DNA of 64,000 nt from Propionicimonas paludicola (GTDB taxonomy: Bacteria > Actinomycetota > Actinomycetes > Propionibacteriales > Propionibacteriaceae): NCBI RefSeq assembly GCF_002563675.1, contig NZ_PDJC01000001.1:1922001-1986000 (forward strand). The letters run 5' to 3'. Position 1 is the stretch's first letter. Each line of letters opens with the position of its first letter. Shown in pieces: positions 60,351 through 64,000 of this stretch. Position numbers and translations under genes: made by a program. The notes beneath the pieces were generated by a model, which saw only the letters and a list, made by a program, of their open reading frames with translations, searched no databases and was not told where the DNA came from.

Positions 60351-60707
60351 GTGAGCGTGCTGCCCTTCGAGTTGTTCATGCTGTTGCTGATCATCGGCCT
60401 GATTGTGCTGCTGTTCGTCCCGACGATCCTCCGTGCGGCGACGGCGATTCGGCGCGCCTCGCGGATCGCCAACTCCCCCGAGCGCAGCGCCGAGGCCAGC
60501 GTCCTGAGCAAGCGCGTCGAGGTGAGCGCGATCGAACGAGGAAAGCCCGAGCAGCGCCACTTCGCCACCTTCCAGTTCCCCAGCGGTGAGCGCGTCGAGT
60601 TCGAGCTCACCGGGCACCAGTTCGGTCTGCTCGCTGAAGCCGACCAGGGCACCCTGACCTGGAAGGGCCCGCGCTACGTGGGCTTCACCAGGGAGATCAT
60701 GCGCTGA
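60351..60707 (+). CDS. DUF2500-like membrane protein
   Basis: Protein of 118 residues with one N-terminal membrane helix (about 5-27). A basic stretch is followed by a small beta-domain: VLSKRVEVSAIE, HFATFQFPSGERVEFELTG, then LLAEADQGTLTWKG and RYVGF. These strands match the DUF2500 pattern (variable-sequence envelope proteins with a GxxGxLxxxGxRxLxF ending). The function is unknown. The gene stands alone between the zinc peptidase and the large gene. Confidence 0.68.
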   Translation: MSVLPFELFMLLLIIGLIVLLFVPTILRAATAIRRASRIANSPERSAEASVLSKRVEVSAIERGKPEQRHFATFQFPSGERVEFELTGHQFGLLAEADQGTLTWKGPRYVGFTREIMR

Positions 60708-60802
60708 CCCGCCCGAATCGGCGTCGACGAACTTCGCCAAAGCGCACCCGGCGACCCGTCTGATCGGCGATACTCCTAGGAACCCCCGAGGAGCTCACCT
60801 CA

Positions 60803-63800
60803 ATGACTCAGACCTTCGTCGAGCGGCTGCAACCGCTCGTGCTCACTGCGGACGTGGACGGAGTCCAGGCGCTGCTCGCATCGCTGGACACCGGTGAGCG
60901 CGCAGAAGCCGCCCATTGGCTCGGTCAGAGCCGACGCTGGTACTCCCAGTCGCGACGCCATGTCGACGCCCTGGTGCTCGACCAATCGGTTCGCCTCGAG
61001 GTCTGGGGCGAGTTGCCCTGGATCTTGGCGCTCTGCGCGGTTGAACTCTGCGGCCCGACCACTGCGGCGGAGCGGGTGCCCTGGGCCGACTTCTGGGACT
61101 ATCCCCATTACCGCGGGGAGTCGCTGCTCACCTCACTGGTATGTGCCAAAGACTCGACCTGGGCGACCCGTTTCGTGGAGGCGGCCAGCCGCACTCGCCT
61201 CACCGACAGTGAGGCCCGCCAGGGCGGTGCCGTTCTCAGCAGGATCCTTCGGGCGGTCGGCCGACATCACCACACTCCGTGCCCCACCGGCGCGGCGTTC
61301 TACCATTCCTGGACCGCCGGCTGCCCGGAACCGTCGCTGACTGACGCCGTCGCCGGCGACCCCTGGATGCCCGAGCTGCTCGATTACTACCTCGATCACG
61401 GCGGCACCGATCCGGATGTTCTCGAGGCAATCCCCACCTGGATCGAGCAGGGGGTCACCAGTCGGGAGCGACTGCTCCAGGTGAGCTTCTCTCTGCTGCT
61501 CACTAACCGTCGCCCGGGAAGCCAGATCATGCTGGCCAAGATTCTCTCCCAACTCGAGACCACAGCCGACGAGGTTCCTGGCGGCCTCGACTACCTCCTC
61601 GGGGCCATTGCCACCGTGGTCGGCCAGGTCGGCAAGGCTCTCCTGCCGTGGGCGATCGACTTGGTGGACGACGCGGACGGAATGCTGCAACTCACGACTG
61701 TCATCGCCGCGCGAAGCGAGAAGGCACAGAAGAAGTCCCTGCTGGCTGCGCTGGCCGGACCGCTGCGTCAGCGGGTCGGCGACTCCACTACCGTGGCGGC
61801 GCTGCAGCTCATGCAGGCCGACTCGGACACCCAGTTCGCACAGCAGGTTGGCGCCGCCATCCGGGCTATCGACGCCCATCCTGAAGAGCCCGACGAGACT
61901 GCGTCTCCGTCGCTGGGACTTTGGGCGCTGAGCCCGACCAGGCTCAGCGCCGAACAGCGCCGCGCGTTCACCCATGAGAGGTTCGAATGGCCGGAGTTCC
62001 TCACCGAACCCGGCCGCCCCAAGGACCGGACACAGGCCATCGCCGTCGATGCCGTTCTCTCCTGCCTCGCCGAGGGCCACACCTACCAGTTGCGCTACCT
62101 CCAGGAGCTGACGCTGAGCCTGCTCGATAGTGGCCGGCTCGTGCTCAGCCGCTTCACCGGCCTGCTGCCCGACCTCTTCTTGGGTGGAGGCATGAAGGAG
62201 GTGTGGCCGGTCGCCCTGCGGATCGCGGATGCCTGCGCCGCCCGTGCGACGACTCCTCCTGCTCTCGCTGAACTGCTGCGGACGCTGGCCGGCTATGCCG
62301 CCGAAGCCCCCACCAGCGAACCGGGCATGGCACTGGCTGACTTGGCCTCCCGAAACGGACGGACCAAAGCGCACGTCGAGGCGAGCCAACTGGTCGCAAC
62401 CATGACGGCGCACCGCCCACCGGTTGCCGAGCGCGAGGAGGCGCCCGGCACGCCCACACCCCCAGCCCCAGCCCGCCCGGAGCGCATCGTCATGGCCAGC
62501 CCCGACTGGACCGATGAGCAACTGCTTCGCACGCTTAGCCGGGGCTACTACCACGTCACCGAGAGCTGCAACCCCTTGTGTCTCTACCCGGAGGGACACC
62601 GCCAACTGCGAAAGCCCCATGCGTGGGTTCCAGAACTCGCGCTGGCTGCTTTGGTGAAGGCCATCGCCGAAGGCCGTGGCGCAGAGATGAGGCGAGGCGT
62701 CCTTGCCATTGAGCGGATCACTGAGCCTCCGGCGATCATCGCCGCCATCGACCTGTGGGCCACCGGACGACTGGACCATCACCTCTTCTGGAGGATCGCG
62801 CTGAACTCGGTGACCACGCAGGAACGCGGCGGCTCACCAGTGCAGAGCCCGGACACCACGTGGGGACGTGTGGCCGATCTACCGGGCTTCCCGACACTGG
62901 GATCGGATGGACCTGTCGAACTGCCCGCCGCGCTGGACGGGGCAGCCGCGAGGTTGGCCTTCCTCCGGGCGTGCGAGTGCCTCCTGCTGGCCGAGCAAAA
63001 CTCGGTGGTACTGGCGACCCCGAGCTACTACGACGGGACGCTGACCCTGGATGCGCTGCTGGGCCGCCTGGATCGCGTCGGTCCGGCCCCAGCGGGCATG
63101 CTCGATCTGATGCAGGCGCTGTACCGCCTGCGCGAGGAGGATCCCGCGAGATCTGGTGAGATTCCCGGCGGCCGGTGGTTCACCGCGGCTGGTCTCATGG
63201 CGCCTGAAGGCGGCCGCCCGGCTGACATCGGCGAACTACTGCGAAGCTGGGTTGCGGCCGGCGGCATGACTGAACCACCGACCAGATGGGATGAGTCAGA
63301 TCGCCGACGGGCAGAGCTCTCCGGGCCCGTACCCTGGCGCTTCGCGGCGTCCGCACCTCGGGAGTTCACTCAGGATGAACTCGCCCTGGGCCAGCGCCTG
63401 GACGTCCTGCGCACGTTCCCCCGATTCTCCGAACTGGCGACGACCGGATGGACGTTGTGGCCTATCGAGCTCATCCCAACCGGCGCCCACGGCCGCTTCG
63501 GACCGATCTTGCACTGGCGAGTCCTCTCGGCAATGAGTGCCCCGGAGCGATGGCCGGACACCGATGTCGACTTTGTCGTACGCACGGCCTTCCAACTCGG
63601 CCGGATGGATCCTGCCACTGCGGTCGCGGCCTTCGATGACCCCCAGACATCGTTCACGGATCGAGAGCTCGCCGAGTTTGCGCGCAGCTGGGGACGCCTC
63701 CTCAACGGGGAGGCACGGGCGGCGGCGTGGCCCGTTCTCCTACAGCTCGGAATCTGTCGAGCAGCATCTCGGTACCATCGGCCAGCGGACGCCGAGATCT

Positions 63801-63952
63801 TTGCCGTGCTGGCCGAACATGCGAGAGAGCTCCCCCGTCCTGGCTGCGCACCCGCGGATCTCGAAAGACTCCGCGCATCAGTTGAGGGATGCTCCGATGT
63901 CGTGGTGCGCCGCTACCTTGACGAGTTGATCGCCGCGTTGGAGGGCGAATGA
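60803..63952 (+). CDS. 1049-residue helical-repeat protein, possibly DUF6493-type
   Basis: Large soluble protein without signal peptide or membrane segments. Most of it is predicted helical in HEAT-like units (LLPWAIDLVDD; VWPVALRIADACAAR; LAELLRTLAGYAAEAP; SKAHVEAS-like GRTKAHVEASQLVATM near 520). A Pro-rich linker lies near 540-555, and a second part has W-rich segments (TGWTLWPIELIPTG near 885). No nuclease, ATPase or metal motif was found. The style recalls DUF6493 proteins of Streptomyces, from memory and unverified. It has a GAGGAG site before the ATG, and its TGA overlaps the ATG of the next gene, so it heads an operon leaving the window. Confidence 0.6.
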   Translation: MTQTFVERLQPLVLTADVDGVQALLASLDTGERAEAAHWLGQSRRWYSQSRRHVDALVLDQSVRLEVWGELPWILALCAVELCGPTTAAERVPWADFWDYPHYRGESLLTSLVCAKDSTWATRFVEAASRTRLTDSEARQGGAVLSRILRAVGRHHHTPCPTGAAFYHSWTAGCPEPSLTDAVAGDPWMPELLDYYLDHGGTDPDVLEAIPTWIEQGVTSRERLLQVSFSLLLTNRRPGSQIMLAKILSQLETTADEVPGGLDYLLGAIATVVGQVGKALLPWAIDLVDDADGMLQLTTVIAARSEKAQKKSLLAALAGPLRQRVGDSTTVAALQLMQADSDTQFAQQVGAAIRAIDAHPEEPDETASPSLGLWALSPTRLSAEQRRAFTHERFEWPEFLTEPGRPKDRTQAIAVDAVLSCLAEGHTYQLRYLQELTLSLLDSGRLVLSRFTGLLPDLFLGGGMKEVWPVALRIADACAARATTPPALAELLRTLAGYAAEAPTSEPGMALADLASRNGRTKAHVEASQLVATMTAHRPPVAEREEAPGTPTPPAPARPERIVMASPDWTDEQLLRTLSRGYYHVTESCNPLCLYPEGHRQLRKPHAWVPELALAALVKAIAEGRGAEMRRGVLAIERITEPPAIIAAIDLWATGRLDHHLFWRIALNSVTTQERGGSPVQSPDTTWGRVADLPGFPTLGSDGPVELPAALDGAAARLAFLRACECLLLAEQNSVVLATPSYYDGTLTLDALLGRLDRVGPAPAGMLDLMQALYRLREEDPARSGEIPGGRWFTAAGLMAPEGGRPADIGELLRSWVAAGGMTEPPTRWDESDRRRAELSGPVPWRFAASAPREFTQDELALGQRLDVLRTFPRFSELATTGWTLWPIELIPTGAHGRFGPILHWRVLSAMSAPERWPDTDVDFVVRTAFQLGRMDPATAVAAFDDPQTSFTDRELAEFARSWGRLLNGEARAAAWPVLLQLGICRAASRYHRPADAEIFAVLAEHARELPRPGCAPADLERLRASVEGCSDVVVRRYLDELIAALEGE

Positions 63953-64000
63953 CGTCCACCTATGTGACCGACTCTGTGCTCGCCGACCACGAAGGAACCC
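63949..64000 (+). CDS. start of the next gene in the operon (partial)
   Basis: An ATG at 63949 overlaps the TGA of the large gene (ATGA) and the frame is open to the window edge, giving MTSTYVTDSVLADHEGT. Seventeen residues allow no family call. The four-base overlap makes it a probable translation-coupled partner of the large protein. Confidence 0.5.
   Translation, partial: MTSTYVTDSVLADHEGT

Overview
The window is chromosomal DNA from a high-GC actinomycete. Nearly every reading frame has G or C in the third codon position. GTG and occasional TTG starts are common, and the gene content is actinobacterial: DprE1/DprE2, GlnE with a GlnA2-type synthetase, the succinylase route to diaminopimelate, GlgC with a GlgM-type glycosyltransferase, a TB7.3-like biotin carrier and a DUF3117 protein. 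Several blocks keep an order I recall from Mycobacterium tuberculosis: glnE/glnA2 and RNase H/zinc ribbon; tatB, CBS-MgtE-N protein, DUF1003 and mrp; and glgC/glgA, DUF3117, DivIVA-like, LOG, dapE, dapD, dapC and ferredoxin. The genus cannot be fixed from sequence alone. No phage, transposon, CRISPR array or tRNA was seen.

Layout. 1-5.7 kb: tail of a polyamine-type ABC importer, then an operon dprE1-dprE2-aminoglycoside phosphotransferase, facing a HAD hydrolase. 5.8-15.6 kb: glnE and glnA2 with a four-gene export operon between them (adaptor, ABC ATPase, FtsX-like permease, second adaptor). 15.7-20.7 kb: methionine aminopeptidase, RNase P RNA, an RNB ribonuclease, RNase H and a zinc-ribbon coiled-coil protein. 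20.8-28.4 kb: DUF4328 protein, Xaa-Pro aminopeptidase, a DUF2975/HTH pair, TrpB2, and a TetR-controlled ABC-2 exporter. 28.4-37.4 kb: stress protein, CitE-like lyase, Mrp, DUF1003, CBS protein, TatB, DapA, biotin carrier, methyltransferase, and an MFS pump with its ArsR-type regulator. 37.4-49.4 kb: glycogen genes and the dapE/dapD/dapC/ferredoxin block. 49.4-60.7 kb: VanW protein, EamA transporter, transketolase, DHA2 pump, pullulanase-type debranching enzyme and small membrane proteins. 60.8 kb to the end: a 1049-residue helical protein overlapping the start of another gene that leaves the window.

Functional links: DapA, DapE, DapD and DapC serve lysine and peptidoglycan synthesis. GlgC, GlgM and the debranching enzyme handle alpha-glucan. 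GlnE/GlnA2, with a GlnR-like box, belong to nitrogen control. DprE1/DprE2 make the arabinose donor for the cell wall. The most general regulatory signal is a TANNNT hexamer lying 6-8 bases before the start codon of about twenty genes, which is the layout of leaderless transcripts. This signal also settles several start codons. Clear palindromic operators precede the DUF2975/HTH pair and the TetR operon, and a three-fold 14-base repeat separates the MFS gene from its regulator.
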